Positions 25,162 through 34,082 of a stretch of 64,000 nt of DNA are shown here, piece after piece (position 1 is the first letter of the stretch; each line of letters opens with the position of its first letter). The position numbers were made by a program, and so were the translations under genes. The notes under the pieces are model-generated. The model ran no database searches. It saw only the letters and a program-made list of their open reading frames with translations, and was not told where the DNA came from. This DNA is from Chryseobacterium tagetis (GTDB lineage Bacteria > Bacteroidota > Bacteroidia > Flavobacteriales > Weeksellaceae). The stretch spans positions 496,001-560,000 of the forward strand of contig NZ_JAERSE020000004.1 of the NCBI RefSeq assembly GCF_016735585.2. Reading direction: 5' to 3'.

Positions 25162-26187
25162 ATGCAAGACGAATTTTATATCAGAAGATGTATTGAACTG
25201 GCTCAAAAAGCGATCGGCAACACCTACCCCAATCCTTTGGTAGGTAGTATAATTGTTCATAACGGAAAAATTATCGGTGAAGGCTATCATCATAAAGCCG
25301 GAGAACCCCATGCCGAGATCAATGCCATCAATTCAGTAAAAGATAAAACCCTGATTCCTGAATCTACCATTTATGTTTCTTTAGAGCCTTGTGCTCATTA
25401 TGGGAAAACTCCGCCATGTGCCTTAAAGATTAAAGAACTCGGATTCAAAAAAGTAGTTATCGGTGCAATGGATTCTCACGATAAAGTAAACGGAAAAGGT
25501 AAAAAGATCATTCAGGATGCAGGTATTGAAGCCGTTTCCGGAATTTTAGAAAAAGAATGTATTGAACTCAACAAACGTTTTTTTACCTATCACGAAAAGA
25601 AAAGACCTTATATTATTCTAAAATGGGCAGAATCCGGAGATGGATTTTTAGACAAAGATTTCAAACCCACTTCTATTTCTAATGCCTTAGTCAACCAATT
25701 CGTTCATCAGTTAAGAGCAAATGAACATGCTATTTTAGTAGGAACACAAACTGCATTGAATGACAACCCCAGTTTAACGGTAAGAAATGTGCAGGGAACA
25801 AATCCTGTAAGGATTTTAATTGATTTTGATTTGAAAGTTCCTCAAGATTTCAGCATTTACAATACTGAAGCTAAAACTTTAGTATTTAATACTACAAAAG
25901 AAGAAACCAAAGAGAATATTCATTTCATCAGAATTGAGAAAGAAAATTTCTTATCCGATTTAATGTATGCTTTATACAAGGAACAGATTCAATCCGTCAT
26001 TATTGAAGGCGGAAGATTTACTTTACAACAATTCATCAATGCGAATCTTTGGGACGAAGCTGTAGTTATTAAAAATGGTCATCTGAAACTCGAAAACGGA
26101 ACTCAGGCTCCTGATTTAAATTTTAAACCTTATAAAACCGAAAATTTCAGAGACAACTCAATTGAATTTTACAAAAGAGAAGGATAA
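25162..26187 (+). CDS. ribD: Riboflavin biosynthesis deaminase/reductase RibD
   Basis: This 341-residue bifunctional enzyme catalyses the second and third steps of riboflavin synthesis. The N-terminal deaminase (about 1-145) has the zinc site HAEINAI and EPCAHYGKTPPCA. The C-terminal reductase (about 146-341) has ILVGTQTALNDNPSLTVR and VIIEGGRFTLQQF for NADPH/substrate binding. It is followed after 3 bp by the YigZ gene in the same direction, suggesting an operon. The start ATG at 25162 fits the family N-terminus. Confidence 0.93.
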   Translation: MQDEFYIRRCIELAQKAIGNTYPNPLVGSIIVHNGKIIGEGYHHKAGEPHAEINAINSVKDKTLIPESTIYVSLEPCAHYGKTPPCALKIKELGFKKVVIGAMDSHDKVNGKGKKIIQDAGIEAVSGILEKECIELNKRFFTYHEKKRPYIILKWAESGDGFLDKDFKPTSISNALVNQFVHQLRANEHAILVGTQTALNDNPSLTVRNVQGTNPVRILIDFDLKVPQDFSIYNTEAKTLVFNTTKEETKENIHFIRIEKENFLSDLMYALYKEQIQSVIIEGGRFTLQQFINANLWDEAVVIKNGHLKLENGTQAPDLNFKPYKTENFRDNSIEFYKREG

Positions 26188-26190
26188 AAC

Positions 26191-26790
26191 ATGCAGTTTG
26201 AATATAAAACCATAGCAAGCCCAATAGAAAACACTTTATTAAAAGAAAAAGGAAGCAAATTCATCGGATTCGCCTTCCCTGTTACTAATGAAGAAGAGCT
26301 GAAGAATGCTTTAGAAAAAATAAGAACAGAGCATCCAAAAGCAACGCATCATTGTTACGCTTTCAGAATGGGACTGAATGGTGAAAACTATCGTGCAAAT
26401 GATGACGGAGAACCTTCCGGAAGTGCAGGTTTGCCAATATACAATCAATTACTCGCTCATGAGATCACCAATGTTTTGGTAATTTCTGTCCGCTACTATG
26501 GCGGTACAAAACTCGGAGTTTCCGGTTTGGTAAAGGCTTATAAAGAATCTGCAAAAATCACTTTAGAAGAAGCAGATATCATAACTAAAGAACTGGAAAC
26601 TGATATTGAAATTCTATTTAATTTTAATCAGCAGAATATTATTTTCACTTTGCTGTCTAAATTTGACGCCAGAATCATCAATTTCGATTCACAAGAAAAA
26701 GCATCTATTGTAGCGAAAATAAAATTAAAGCATAAAGATGAAATTTCAGAAACTTTAAACAATTTACAGTTCGTAGAATATAAAGTTTAA
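26191..26790 (+). CDS. yigZ: YigZ/IMPACT family protein
   Basis: This 199-residue protein has an IMPACT domain (about 15-125) with the signatures GSKFIGFAFPV, HHCYAFRMG, NDDGEPSGSAGLPI and RYYGGTKLGVSGL, then a C-terminal DUF1949-like ferredoxin-fold domain. The bacterial relatives bind nucleic acids or act near translation, but their function is not settled. It is co-transcribed with ribD. Confidence 0.9.
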   Translation: MQFEYKTIASPIENTLLKEKGSKFIGFAFPVTNEEELKNALEKIRTEHPKATHHCYAFRMGLNGENYRANDDGEPSGSAGLPIYNQLLAHEITNVLVISVRYYGGTKLGVSGLVKAYKESAKITLEEADIITKELETDIEILFNFNQQNIIFTLLSKFDARIINFDSQEKASIVAKIKLKHKDEISETLNNLQFVEYKV

Positions 26791-26887
26791 ATTTAACAAA
26801 TTGCAATTCCGTATTTTTTCGATTTTCAGATAATAAAAACACCTCAGAAATTCTCTAAGGTGATATCTATGTAACTTAATATAAAAT

Positions 26888-27598
26888 CTAGTCTCTTCTT
26901 CCGCCCATAAACAGAGATGCCCAGTAAAGAAGCTGCGCCAGTGAACCAATCGCCGCAACTACATAAGTTCTTGCCGCCCATTTTAAACTGTCCTGAACGC
27001 CCACATATTCTTCGGAAGTCACTGTTCCTGTATCTTTCAGCCATTTCATTGCTCTGTTGCTTGCGTCATATTCCACCGGAAGTGTTACAAAGGCAAACAA
27101 TGTAGTAAAAGCAAACATCAGAACACCAATTCCTAATACCAGTCTGTTTCCCGAAGGATTATCAATTGTTCGCGTTGCTGCCATAATCATAATCCCTGCA
27201 ATAAGAACAAACTGCATCAGATTAGAACTTATACTTACCACAGGAACCAATTTTGAACGTAACTGAAGCATTGAATACCCTTTAGCATGTTGAACGGCGT
27301 GACCACATTCATGAGCTGCAACCGCTGCTGCAGCCGCATTTCTCTGCATGTAAACACCTTCAGAAAGATTTACTGTTTTATTTTCAGGATTATAGTGATC
27401 TGTTAATTGTCCTGGAACTGAAATTACCTGAACATCCGTAATCCCGTTATCTCTTAACATCTTCTCTGCGACTTCCTTTCCGGAAAGTCCGTTTTGAAGA
27501 TGCACATTGGAATAATATGCAAATTTTGATTTCAATCTCGATGAAACCCAACAACTTACCAGCATTGAGATACCGATAATAATGTAATAACCAATCAT
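26888..27598 (-). CDS. Membrane zinc metallopeptidase (YugP-like)
   Basis: This 236-residue neutral zinc metallopeptidase is membrane-anchored by an N-terminal helix (about 2-20) and two or three C-terminal helices (about 125-155, 160-180, 210-232). The HECGHAVQHAKGY zincin motif (about residues 98-110) provides two His ligands and catalytic Glu. The family's substrate is unknown. It stands alone on the minus strand, 97 bp from yigZ (convergent), and is divergent from the GNAT gene. Confidence 0.88.
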   Translation of the reverse strand: MIGYYIIIGISMLVSCWVSSRLKSKFAYYSNVHLQNGLSGKEVAEKMLRDNGITDVQVISVPGQLTDHYNPENKTVNLSEGVYMQRNAAAAAVAAHECGHAVQHAKGYSMLQLRSKLVPVVSISSNLMQFVLIAGIMIMAATRTIDNPSGNRLVLGIGVLMFAFTTLFAFVTLPVEYDASNRAMKWLKDTGTVTSEEYVGVQDSLKWAARTYVVAAIGSLAQLLYWASLFMGGRRD

Positions 27599-27703
27599 TT
27601 TATTAGATTTTAAATGTGTTTTTTTACTATTTTGCTGTAAAAACTATGCCAAAGTATTATATTTAAATATTTATATTTGCTCATTAAATTACCTTCCAAA
27701 GCT

Positions 27704-28837
27704 ATGTCTAAAGTTTCAGTCATTGAAGTAAAAAACCAAAAGGAATTAAAACAATTTGTCAAATTTCCTATGGATCTTTATAAAAACAATCCTTATTATG
27801 TTCCTTCTTTCATTAAAGACGAATATAAAACCTGGGATGTTAAAGAAAATCCGGCCCTAAATTACTCTGAATCGAAACAATACCTTGCTATAAAAGACAA
27901 TAAAGTAGTTGGAAGAATTGCTGTAATTATCAATCATAAAGAAGAGAAGGAATTAGGAATCAAAAAAGTACGTTTTGGATGGATTGATTTTATCGATGAT
28001 AAAGAAGTTTCTAAAGCCTTAATTCAAAAGGCAATAGACTATGCCAAAGAAAACAACATAGACAAAATAGAGGGACCAATGGGTTTCACAAACCTTGACA
28101 AAGCAGGAATGCTTACCATGGGGTTTGAAAAACTAGCAACAATGATCGGAATTTACAATCATGAATATTACCCTAAACATCTTGAAGAGCTTGGCTTAAC
28201 CAAAGAAAAAGAATGGGTAGAGTTTGAAATGAATTTCCCGAAAGTTTTACCGGAAAAAGTTGAAAAATTCAGTGGTTTGATTGCTCAAAAATACAAACTC
28301 AAAGTATTGCATTTCAATTCCAAAGAAGAGATCTTACCTTTCGTTGAGCCAATGTTCAAACTATTGGATGAAACTTATAAGCATCTTTCCACCTACACTC
28401 CTATTTCTGAAGAACAAATACAGACTTACAAAGAGAAATATTTTCCTTTTATTGACAAAAACTATGTAATCTGTGTAGTTGATGAAAACAATGAGCTTGT
28501 TTCTTTCGCCATCACAATGCCTTCTTATTCAAAAGCATTACAGAAGTCAAAAGGGAAATTATTTCCTTTCGGATGGTGGCATTTTTTACAGGCAAGCAAG
28601 AAGAACGACCGTGCTAATTTTTATCTTATCGGAATTCACCCTGAATATCAAAGACGTGGCGTAACTGCTATTATCTTTAAAGAAATTTTCGTAAGATTTA
28701 CAAGCATGGGAATTGATTTTGCCGAGACCAACCCCGAATTAGAAGAAAATAAGAGTGTTCAGGTTCTTTGGCAAGATTACAACCCCGTGAATCATAAAAG
28801 AAGAAGAACCTATTCTTTACATATTGGTGATAATTAA
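27704..28837 (+). CDS. GNAT-family N-acetyltransferase-like protein
   Basis: I choose the ATG at 27704 (377 residues) over the TTG at 27677, because MSKVSVIEVKNQKELK is a natural family start. It contains two GNAT-like halves: residues about 1-170 (KQYLAIKDNKVVGRIAVIIN) and about 190-370, where LIGIHPEYQRRGVTAIIF resembles the acetyl-CoA binding R/Q-x-x-G-x-G/A motif. Substrate is unknown. It stands upstream of a small membrane protein gene, with 36 bp between. Confidence 0.75.
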   Translation: MSKVSVIEVKNQKELKQFVKFPMDLYKNNPYYVPSFIKDEYKTWDVKENPALNYSESKQYLAIKDNKVVGRIAVIINHKEEKELGIKKVRFGWIDFIDDKEVSKALIQKAIDYAKENNIDKIEGPMGFTNLDKAGMLTMGFEKLATMIGIYNHEYYPKHLEELGLTKEKEWVEFEMNFPKVLPEKVEKFSGLIAQKYKLKVLHFNSKEEILPFVEPMFKLLDETYKHLSTYTPISEEQIQTYKEKYFPFIDKNYVICVVDENNELVSFAITMPSYSKALQKSKGKLFPFGWWHFLQASKKNDRANFYLIGIHPEYQRRGVTAIIFKEIFVRFTSMGIDFAETNPELEENKSVQVLWQDYNPVNHKRRRTYSLHIGDN

Positions 28838-28873
28838 TAGACAAAACAATCTTTTAATCTCTAGTATCTCTAC

Positions 28874-29050
28874 ATGAAACCACATCTTATTATTTTCGCC
28901 ATTTTAATCGCCGGATTTATTGTTTATAATTTATTTTTCAGGATAGAAGACGACAGAACAAATACTGTAGTTAACATAATGTATGCAAGTGTTTTATTTG
29001 GTTATATCTCTTTTATGGCCTTTTCTCTCCTTAAAAAAATGAAAAAATAA
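28874..29050 (+). CDS. Small two-helix membrane protein (58 aa)
   Basis: This 58-codon frame starts at ATG 28874 and stops at 29050. Two hydrophobic segments (residues 4-22 and 35-52) flank a short charged loop RIEDDRTN, and the C-terminus is lysine-rich. The architecture and placement between the GNAT gene and nuoA argue for a real small inner-membrane protein. I recognise no named family. It may be co-transcribed with the GNAT gene. Confidence 0.6.
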   Translation: MKPHLIIFAILIAGFIVYNLFFRIEDDRTNTVVNIMYASVLFGYISFMAFSLLKKMKK

Positions 29051-29140
29051 ACGCTATTTTTATTGATTCTAAATTATCAGTTTTTCCTATTTTCATCCTA
29101 TTTTAAAGCTGATAAATTTCATGCTTTCTTGTTTATTCGC

Positions 29141-29148
29141 TAAATTTG
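29141..29148 (+). promoter_or_regulatory. TAAATTTG -7 promoter element of the nuo operon
   Basis: This TAnnTTTG match lies 23 bp before the nuoA start, in the 121-bp gap between the small membrane protein and nuoA. It is the likely promoter of the complex I operon; no clear TTG box is seen at the usual distance. Confidence 0.5.
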
Positions 29149-29171
29149 CAAATTGAGATAATAATGTAAAA

Positions 29172-29543
29172 ATGAATTTACCTGAAAGTTATATTCCGAT
29201 CCTTATACAGGCAGGTGTTGCGATAGGATTCGTAGCCGTTTCTTTGCTTGGAGCACATTTTTTAGGTCCAAAACAGAAAAAAGGAAATTCTGTTAAAAAC
29301 CAAAGCTGGGAATGTGGTGCCCCGGTAGAAGGAAATGCAAGAACACCGTTTTCGATCAAATATTTTTTGACAGCGGTACTATTCGTATTATTCGATATTG
29401 AAATCGTATTTTTTTATCCTTATGCAGTCAACTTCAGAGAATTCGGAATGGAAGGATTCTTGGCAGTATTGATGTTCGTAGCAATTTTCTTCATGGCATT
29501 TTTCTATGTATGGAAACGCGGCGCACTCGATTGGGATAAATAA
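29172..29543 (+). CDS. nuoA: NADH-quinone oxidoreductase subunit A
   Basis: This 123-residue membrane subunit of complex I has three transmembrane helices (about 10-30, 60-82, 93-112). The loop between helices 1 and 2 contains the conserved YECG-like SWECGAPVEGNARTPFSIKY near the quinone channel, and LFDIEIVFFYP lies in helix 2. It is the first gene of a complete nuoA-N operon. Confidence 0.95.
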   Translation: MNLPESYIPILIQAGVAIGFVAVSLLGAHFLGPKQKKGNSVKNQSWECGAPVEGNARTPFSIKYFLTAVLFVLFDIEIVFFYPYAVNFREFGMEGFLAVLMFVAIFFMAFFYVWKRGALDWDK

Positions 29544-29649
29544 GAGAAATTATAAATTTTAAATTACAAATTTTAGATGGTGGTTTTTAATTAAAGTTAA
29601 GATTAACAATAATTTAGAATCTAAAATTTAAAATCTAAAATCTACTAAA

Positions 29650-30210
29650 ATGTCAGATAACAAACCAGTAATAAAAACAGATGCACCGGCTCCGGAAGGA
29701 TTTGAAGGAGAAGGGTTTTTCGCAACGAAACTGAGCAGTGTAATCGGGATGGCCAGAAAGTTTTCACTTTGGCCGTTGCCTTTTGCAACCTCTTGTTGTG
29801 GTATCGAGTTTATGGCTACCCTGAACCCGACGTATGATGCTTCAAGATTTGGTATGGAAAGAAACTCTTTCTCACCAAGACAAGCAGATATGCTGATGGT
29901 TTGTGGAACTATATCTAAGAAATTAGGACCAGTCCTAAAAGAAGTTTACACTCAGATGGCAGAGCCGAAATGGGTGGTTGCAGTTGGAGCTTGTGCTTCC
30001 AGCGGTGGTATTTTTGATACTTATTCTGTATTACAGGGTATCGATAAAATTATCCCTGTAGACGTTTACGTTCCGGGATGTCCTCCAAGACCGGAGCAGA
30101 TTATCGAAGGTGTAATGCAGGTTCAGGCTTTGGCAGAAAGCGAAAGCATCAGAAGAAGAGACATGCCTGAATATCAAAAATTATTAGATTCTTACAACAT
30201 TAGCAACTAA
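29650..30210 (+). CDS. nuoB: NADH-quinone oxidoreductase subunit B
   Basis: This 186-residue peripheral-arm subunit carries the terminal N2 [4Fe-4S] cluster that reduces quinone. Ligands are the tandem cysteines in ATSCCGIEFM, Cys in AVGACASSGGIF and Cys in VPGCPPRPEQII. A 106-bp gap with repetitive AT-rich sequence separates it from nuoA, so the leader could carry its own control. Confidence 0.95.
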   Translation: MSDNKPVIKTDAPAPEGFEGEGFFATKLSSVIGMARKFSLWPLPFATSCCGIEFMATLNPTYDASRFGMERNSFSPRQADMLMVCGTISKKLGPVLKEVYTQMAEPKWVVAVGACASSGGIFDTYSVLQGIDKIIPVDVYVPGCPPRPEQIIEGVMQVQALAESESIRRRDMPEYQKLLDSYNISN

Positions 30211-30215
30211 CGGAA

Positions 30216-30710
30216 ATGACAAACGAATTTGTATTAGAAGCAATCACAAGAGAATTTCCGGAGTCTGTAATCGCGAGTTCAGAGCCTTATGGAATGTTGA
30301 CTATCGAAGTGAAGAAAGAAGATATCAAGAAGATTATTCATTATCTTAGAGATTCATCACTGGAATTTAATTTCCTTACAGATATTTGTGGAATCCATTA
30401 CCCGGAATACCCTGAGAAGGAAATCGGTGTGGTTTATCACCTGCATAATATGATGGCTAACTTCAGATTGCGTCTGAAAATCTTTATGTCCAGAGAAAAT
30501 ATCGAGGTAGATTCTTTAGTGGAATTATATGCCGGAGCTAACTGGATGGAAAGAGAAACGTATGATTTCTACGGAATTAAATTTAAAGGACATCCTGATC
30601 TTAGACCTATTCTAAATATGGAAGATCTTGGATACCACCCAATGTTGAAAGAATATCGTTTGGAAGACGGAACAAGAACCGACAAGAACGATAGTATGTT
30701 CGGAAGATAA
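30216..30710 (+). CDS. nuoC: NADH-quinone oxidoreductase subunit C
   Basis: This 164-residue 30-kDa-type subunit of the peripheral arm has the family signature NWMERETYDFYGIKFKGHPD followed by LRPILN. It is separate from nuoD, not fused as in E. coli. It starts 5 bp after nuoB. Confidence 0.94.
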   Translation: MTNEFVLEAITREFPESVIASSEPYGMLTIEVKKEDIKKIIHYLRDSSLEFNFLTDICGIHYPEYPEKEIGVVYHLHNMMANFRLRLKIFMSRENIEVDSLVELYAGANWMERETYDFYGIKFKGHPDLRPILNMEDLGYHPMLKEYRLEDGTRTDKNDSMFGR

Positions 30711-30778
30711 AAAATATAAATGATTAATGATAATTGGTTTATTATCAATTATCGCCTATCAATTATCAATTATATATT

Positions 30779-32002
30779 ATGAAAGATAACTCATTATCTA
30801 ATATACTAAACCAGTACGAAAGTAAGGAACAGATTGACGGTCAGTTATACACCCTCAATTTAGGACCCACTCACCCTGCAACGCACGGGATTTTCCAGAA
30901 TATCTTAACGATGGACGGAGAAAGAATCCTTCACGCTGAACAGACTGTTGGATACATCCATAGAGCATTTGAGAAAATTTCTGAAAGAAGAAACTACTCT
31001 CAGATCACTACCCTTACTGACCGTATGAATTACTGTTCTGCACCTATCAACAACCTAGGTTGGCACATGACAGTTGAGAAGCTAATCGGAGTTAAAGTTC
31101 CAAAGCGTGTAGATTATATGCGTGTTATTTTAATGGAATTAGCAAGAATTGGTGATCACCTTATCTGTAACGGTGTAACCGGGATGGACTCGGGAGCAAT
31201 TACTGGTCTTACTTATATGTTCATCGAAAGAGAACGTATTTATGATATGTATGAACAGATCTGCGGAGCGAGAATGACTACCAATATGGGAAGAATCGGA
31301 GGTTTTGAAAGAGATTTCACTCCAAAATTCCATGAGTTATTAAAGGATTTCCTTAAAACTTTCCCAGCAAGATTCAAAGAATTCTGTACTTTACTAGAAA
31401 GAAACAGAATTTTCATGGACAGAACCATCGGAGCAGGAGCAATTTCTGCAGAAAGAGCATTAAGCTATGGTTTCACAGGTCCAAACTTACGTGCAGCAGG
31501 TGTAGATTATGATGTACGAGTTGCACAGCCTTATTCATCTTACGAAGATTTCGACTTTATCATCCCTGTGGGAACATCAGGAGATACTTACGACCGTTTC
31601 ATGGTTCGTCAACAGGAAATCTGGGAATCACTTAAAATTATCAACCAAGCATACGACAACCTTCCTGAAGGGCCATTCCATGCGGATGTTCCTGATTTCT
31701 ATCTTCCTGAAAAGGCAGATGTATATCAGAAAATGGAAGCATTGATTTACCATTTCAAAATCGTAATGGGAGAAACTGATGTGCCGAAAGGTGAAGTTTA
31801 CCACGCTGTAGAAGGTGGAAACGGAGAATTAGGATTCTATCTAGTGAGTGATGGTGGAAGAAGCCCTTACAGATTACACTTCAGAAGACCATGTTTTATC
31901 TACTACCAAGCCTATCCGGAGATGATTACAGGTTCTGTAATTTCTGATGCGATTGTAACCATGTGTAGTATGAATATCATTGCGGGAGAATTAGACGCAT
32001 AA
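30779..32002 (+). CDS. nuoD: NADH-quinone oxidoreductase subunit D
   Basis: This 49-kDa subunit forms much of the quinone pocket. I take ATG 30779 (407 residues) as start; the upstream extension from 30734 is encoded by an AT-rich repeated stretch (ATCAATTAT units) and looks like leader. Signatures are LNLGPTHPATHGI with quinone-site His, HRAFEKISERRNY, GVTGMDSGAITGLTYM and YSSYEDFDF. The last residues are SMNIIAGELDA. Confidence 0.94.
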   Translation: MKDNSLSNILNQYESKEQIDGQLYTLNLGPTHPATHGIFQNILTMDGERILHAEQTVGYIHRAFEKISERRNYSQITTLTDRMNYCSAPINNLGWHMTVEKLIGVKVPKRVDYMRVILMELARIGDHLICNGVTGMDSGAITGLTYMFIERERIYDMYEQICGARMTTNMGRIGGFERDFTPKFHELLKDFLKTFPARFKEFCTLLERNRIFMDRTIGAGAISAERALSYGFTGPNLRAAGVDYDVRVAQPYSSYEDFDFIIPVGTSGDTYDRFMVRQQEIWESLKIINQAYDNLPEGPFHADVPDFYLPEKADVYQKMEALIYHFKIVMGETDVPKGEVYHAVEGGNGELGFYLVSDGGRSPYRLHFRRPCFIYYQAYPEMITGSVISDAIVTMCSMNIIAGELDA

Positions 32003-32122
32003 TAGAATAGACAAAAAGAGGAAAGAATAAAGACTTTCTTCAAAATAAATAAAATTGAATTTAGATCACGAATCAAAAAGTCTTTTTCTCTTGATTCTTT
32101 GTTCTTTAATCTATAAAATAAA

Positions 32123-32632
32123 ATGAGCGAAACAATAGCTTTTAAACCGGAAAGTTTAGCACAGGTACACAAAATTATCGCAAGATATCCTGAAGGAAGA
32201 CAAAAATCTGCTCTTCTTCCTGTTCTACACATAGCACAGAAAGAATTCGGAGGATGGTTAGACGTTCCTGTGATGGATTATGTTGCGGGATTATTAAGTA
32301 TTAAGCCAATTGAAGTATATGAAGTAGCAACTTTCTATACGATGTTCAACATGAAGCCGGTTGGTAAATATGTTTTGGAAGTTTGCAGAACGGGACCTTG
32401 TATGGTTTGCGGGAGCGAAAAAATTCTGGATCATATCAGAACCAAACTGAACATTAAGGACGGACAGACTACAGAAGACGGAATGTTTACCTTAAAGCCT
32501 GCTGAATGTCTTGGTGCTTGTGGATATGCTCCAATGATGCAGTTAGGAAAATTCTTTCATGAAAATTTAACAATAGAAAAAGTAGACGAAATCCTTGATC
32601 TTTGCAGAGAAGGACAGGTTGATTTGGGCTAA
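32123..32632 (+). CDS. nuoE: NADH-quinone oxidoreductase subunit E
   Basis: This 169-residue 24-kDa-type subunit has a thioredoxin-like fold. The [2Fe-2S] N1a cluster ligands are seen as CRTGPCMVCG and CLGACGYAP. The N-terminal helical bundle carries the KSALLPVLHIAQKEFGGW signature. It is preceded by a 120-bp AT-rich gap. Confidence 0.94.
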   Translation: MSETIAFKPESLAQVHKIIARYPEGRQKSALLPVLHIAQKEFGGWLDVPVMDYVAGLLSIKPIEVYEVATFYTMFNMKPVGKYVLEVCRTGPCMVCGSEKILDHIRTKLNIKDGQTTEDGMFTLKPAECLGACGYAPMMQLGKFFHENLTIEKVDEILDLCREGQVDLG

Positions 32633-32722
32633 CAACAATTTAAAATCTCGGATTTTAAGTTAATTTAAATTTTAACAAATAAATGCAAGAAGCCAAAAGC
32701 CAATTGCAATAAGCATATTAAA

Positions 32723-34081
32723 ATGAGTAAAAAACTTTTACTTAAAGACGCACATATAGAAGGTATCCGCTACTTTGAAACCTACCGTAAGCAGGGGGGT
32801 TATACTGCAGCAGAAAAAGCCTTGAAAATGACACCCGAAGAAATTCTTGAAGAAGTAAAAGTTTCAGGACTTCGTGGACGTGGTGGAGCAGGATTCCCAA
32901 CGGGAATGAAATGGAGCTTTTTGGCAAAACCGGAAGGCGTTCCAAGACACTTAGTCGTAAATGCCGATGAATCTGAACCGGGAACTTTCAAAGACAGATA
33001 TCTGATGGAATTTCTTCCTCATTTATTAATTGAAGGAATGTTAATTTCGTCCTATACTTTAGGTTCAAATGTTTCTTATATCTATATCCGTGGAGAATAT
33101 TCTTGGATTCCGGATATTTTGGAAGAAGCCATTGAAGAAGCTAAGGCAGCAGGATTTTTAGGTAAAAATATTTTAGGAACAGGTTTCGATTGTGAAATTT
33201 ACGTTCAAAGAGGTGGTGGAGCATATATTTGCGGTGAAGAAACTGCATTGCTTGAATCTCTTGAAGGTAAAAGAGGAAACCCAAGATTAAAACCGCCATT
33301 CCCAGCTGTAAAAGGACTTTGGGAAAGACCAACGGTTGTAAATAACGTTGAATCTATCGCGGCAATCGTTCCAATCATTGATATTACAGGAGCAGAATAT
33401 GCTAAAATCGGAGTGGGAAGATCTACAGGTACGAAATTAATTTCTGCTTGTGGAAACATCAACAAACCGGGAGTCTACGAGATCGACATGACCATTACGG
33501 TAGAAGAATTTATTTATTCTGATGAATATTGCGGAGGAATTCCAAACGGTAAAAAGCTGAAAGCTTGTATTCCGGGAGGTAGCTCTGTGCCGATTGTTCC
33601 TGCGAATTTATTATTAAGAACCGTAAACGGAGAACCAAGATATATGAACTATGAATCATTAGCAGACGGTGGTTTCGCTACCGGAACAATGATGGGTTCA
33701 GGAGGTTTCATCGTTTTGGATGAAGATCAGTGTGTTGTAGAACATACCATGACTTTGGCGAGATTTTACAATCACGAAAGTTGCGGACAATGTACTCCTT
33801 GCCGTGAAGGAACGGGATGGATGTACAAGATTTTAAAGAAAATCGAGAAAGGAGAAGGAAAAATGGAAGATATCGATCTGCTTTGGGATATCCAGAGAAA
33901 GATTGAAGGAAACACAATTTGTCCATTGGGTGATGCAGCAGCTTGGCCGGTTGCAGCAGCGATTCGTCATTTCAGAGATGAGTTCGAATGGCATATTAAA
34001 AACCCTGAATTGTCTCAGACACAAAATTACGGATTGGCACATTATGCAGATCCAATTCCGGCTGTTGAAAATAATGCTTAG
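32723..34081 (+). CDS. nuoF: NADH-quinone oxidoreductase subunit F
   Basis: This 452-residue NADH-oxidising subunit has the NADH/FMN motifs GLRGRGGAGFPTGMKW and GGGAYICGEETALLESLEG. The N3 [4Fe-4S] ligands are ESCGQCTPCREGTGW and, further on, the Cys of TICPLGDAAAWP. The C-terminal tail is typical of Flavobacteriia. It ends 1 bp before the outer-membrane-type gene that interrupts the operon. Confidence 0.95.
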   Translation: MSKKLLLKDAHIEGIRYFETYRKQGGYTAAEKALKMTPEEILEEVKVSGLRGRGGAGFPTGMKWSFLAKPEGVPRHLVVNADESEPGTFKDRYLMEFLPHLLIEGMLISSYTLGSNVSYIYIRGEYSWIPDILEEAIEEAKAAGFLGKNILGTGFDCEIYVQRGGGAYICGEETALLESLEGKRGNPRLKPPFPAVKGLWERPTVVNNVESIAAIVPIIDITGAEYAKIGVGRSTGTKLISACGNINKPGVYEIDMTITVEEFIYSDEYCGGIPNGKKLKACIPGGSSVPIVPANLLLRTVNGEPRYMNYESLADGGFATGTMMGSGGFIVLDEDQCVVEHTMTLARFYNHESCGQCTPCREGTGWMYKILKKIEKGEGKMEDIDLLWDIQRKIEGNTICPLGDAAAWPVAAAIRHFRDEFEWHIKNPELSQTQNYGLAHYADPIPAVENNA

Positions 34082-34082
34082 A

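Noticed and set aside
30734..30778. 15-residue extension of NuoD
   Set aside because: The stretch is encoded by repeated ATCAATTAT units typical of a leader, and family N-termini start near MKDNSLS.
33903..34082. 60-residue N-terminal extension of the gene after nuoF
   Set aside because: It overlaps nuoF entirely in another frame, while a signal peptide begins at ATG 34083.
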